Below, piece by piece: positions 63,491-64,000 of a DNA stretch of 64,000 bases. This DNA is from Phocaeicola_A sp045545095. GTDB taxonomy: Bacteria > Bacteroidota > Bacteroidia > Bacteroidales > Bacteroidaceae. Location: assembly GCA_045545095.1 (NCBI GenBank), contig JAZQAG010000033.1, positions 62,001 to 126,000 of the forward strand. The letters are read 5' to 3'. Under the pieces are notes generated by a model that did not search any database, was not told the DNA's origin, and saw only the letters and a program-made list of their open reading frames with translations. Numbering within the stretch: the first letter of the stretch is position 1; every line of letters begins with the position of its first letter. Both the position numbers and the translations under genes were made by a program.

Positions 63491-64000
63491 TTACTTCTTC
63501 AATTCCGGATAACTGATGCGTGTATGATATACTGTTTTCAGTTTTTCTTTAAATACTCCTTTGATAGTTTCTATGTCGCGGAATGTGATGGGGCATTGTC
63601 GGAAAGCGCCCTCTGCCACTTGGCCGTCTATCAGTTTGTCCACCAGATTGCTGATGCTTTCCTCGGTGTATTCAGACAGGCTGCGCGATGCTGCTTCTAC
63701 AGCATCTGCCATCATCAGGATAGCCTCTTCTTGTGTTTGTGGATTAGGGCCTGGGTAGGTGAAGATTGTTGGGTCAACCTCTTTGTCAGGGTGGGCATTC
63801 TGTTCCGAAATATAGAAATACTTGGTCATGCCCACTCCGTGGTGGCTACTTATAAATGCTTTTACTGGGGCCGGCAGGTTATGTTTGTCTGCCAGCTTCA
63901 GGCCGTCGGTCACGTGGCTGATAATGATTTGTGCACTCTCGGCGAAAGTCAGTGTCTTGTGTGGATTTACTCCCGATTGGTTTTCAGTAAAGAAGACCGG
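63491..64000 (-). CDS. HD-domain cyclic-di-AMP phosphodiesterase (PgpH/7TM-HD family), C-terminal part
   Basis: The last 169 residues of a leftward gene that enters from beyond the right edge; the frame is open to base 64000. SAQIIISHVTDGLKLADKHNLP, FISSHHGVGMTKYFY, TYPGPNPQTQEEAILMMADAVEAASRS and ITFRDIETIKGVFKEKL match the end of the HD domain of 7TM-HD phosphohydrolases. These cleave the second messenger c-di-AMP. The HD residues themselves and the membrane helices lie outside the window. It is probably the gene upstream of priA in the same transcript, separated by the repeat array. Confidence 0.9.
   Translation of the reverse strand, partial: PVFFTENQSGVNPHKTLTFAESAQIIISHVTDGLKLADKHNLPAPVKAFISSHHGVGMTKYFYISEQNAHPDKEVDPTIFTYPGPNPQTQEEAILMMADAVEAASRSLSEYTEESISNLVDKLIDGQVAEGAFRQCPITFRDIETIKGVFKEKLKTVYHTRISYPELKK

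Overview
The window is chromosomal DNA of a member of the Bacteroidales (gut Bacteroides / Phocaeicola / Prevotella type). The evidence is: promoters of the Bacteroidetes form (TTTG, about 19 nt, then TAnnTTTG); few Shine-Dalgarno sites; a fused SecDF; an SpmA-SpmB fusion; a BT4734-like/VirE primase-helicase; a Porin_O_P porin; and a PorP-GldKLMN type IX secretion (T9SS) core. The T9SS argues against a typical Bacteroides sensu stricto, but I do not assign a species. No rRNA, tRNA, CRISPR array, integrase or complete insertion sequence was seen.

Layout. 0-1 kb: parB (cut by the edge) and parA on the minus strand. 1.2-7.6 kb: surE-lpxB, uvrA, and a cardiolipin synthase. 7.9-14.7 kb: a 2259-residue secreted pectin methylesterase with three long N-terminal modules and a probable T9SS C-terminal sorting domain. 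15.1-18.0 kb: an FAD oxidoreductase, a FabG-type reductase and a LolA-like carrier. 18.1-25.0 kb: a branched-chain amino-acid operon read leftward (leader peptide, ilvD, ilvB, four-helix-bundle gene, ilvN, acyl-ACP thioesterase, ilvC). 25.3-28.6 kb: rlmH, a short fragment resembling the start of a V-type ATPase E subunit, and a VirE-like primase-helicase facing an inverted copy of its own 3' end. 28.6-34.9 kb: flavodiiron protein, typA, RNase HI, argS and HU. 35.2-43.9 kb: two rhomboids, an EEP-family hydrolase, secDF, a porin, the Spm fusion and ybeY. 44-52 kb: lgt, ychF, an LtaS-type sulfatase, metG, a sugar-acid SDR and a small methyltransferase. 52-54.5 kb: a GH28 lipoprotein, a cobalamin adenosyltransferase and a DUF2795 protein. 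54.7-60.8 kb: porP-gldK-gldL-gldM-gldN. 60.9-64 kb: priA and the C-terminal part of a PgpH-type HD phosphodiesterase.

How the genes connect. The pectin methylesterase, the GH28 pectinase and the mannonate-oxidoreductase-like SDR form a dispersed pectin/uronate theme. The esterase is probably exported by the T9SS whose core lies 40 kb away. The ilv operon begins with a clear ribosome-mediated attenuator: a 25-codon leader with 11 Ile/Leu/Val codons, an antiterminator arm that exactly complements the 5' arm of the terminator, and a U tract.

The most unusual layer lies between the genes. At seven places (22.75-22.93, 24.75-24.83, 25.14-25.29, 20.60-21.05, 28.20-28.39, 32.53-32.63 and 63.37-63.48 kb), arrays of 7-8 bp tandem repeats occur in opposed orientation around a core. 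They usually overlap or touch a stop codon. The repeat unit differs between loci, but the architecture is the same. One pair brackets a four-helix-bundle gene inserted between ilvB and ilvN. Another supplies the first codons of priA.
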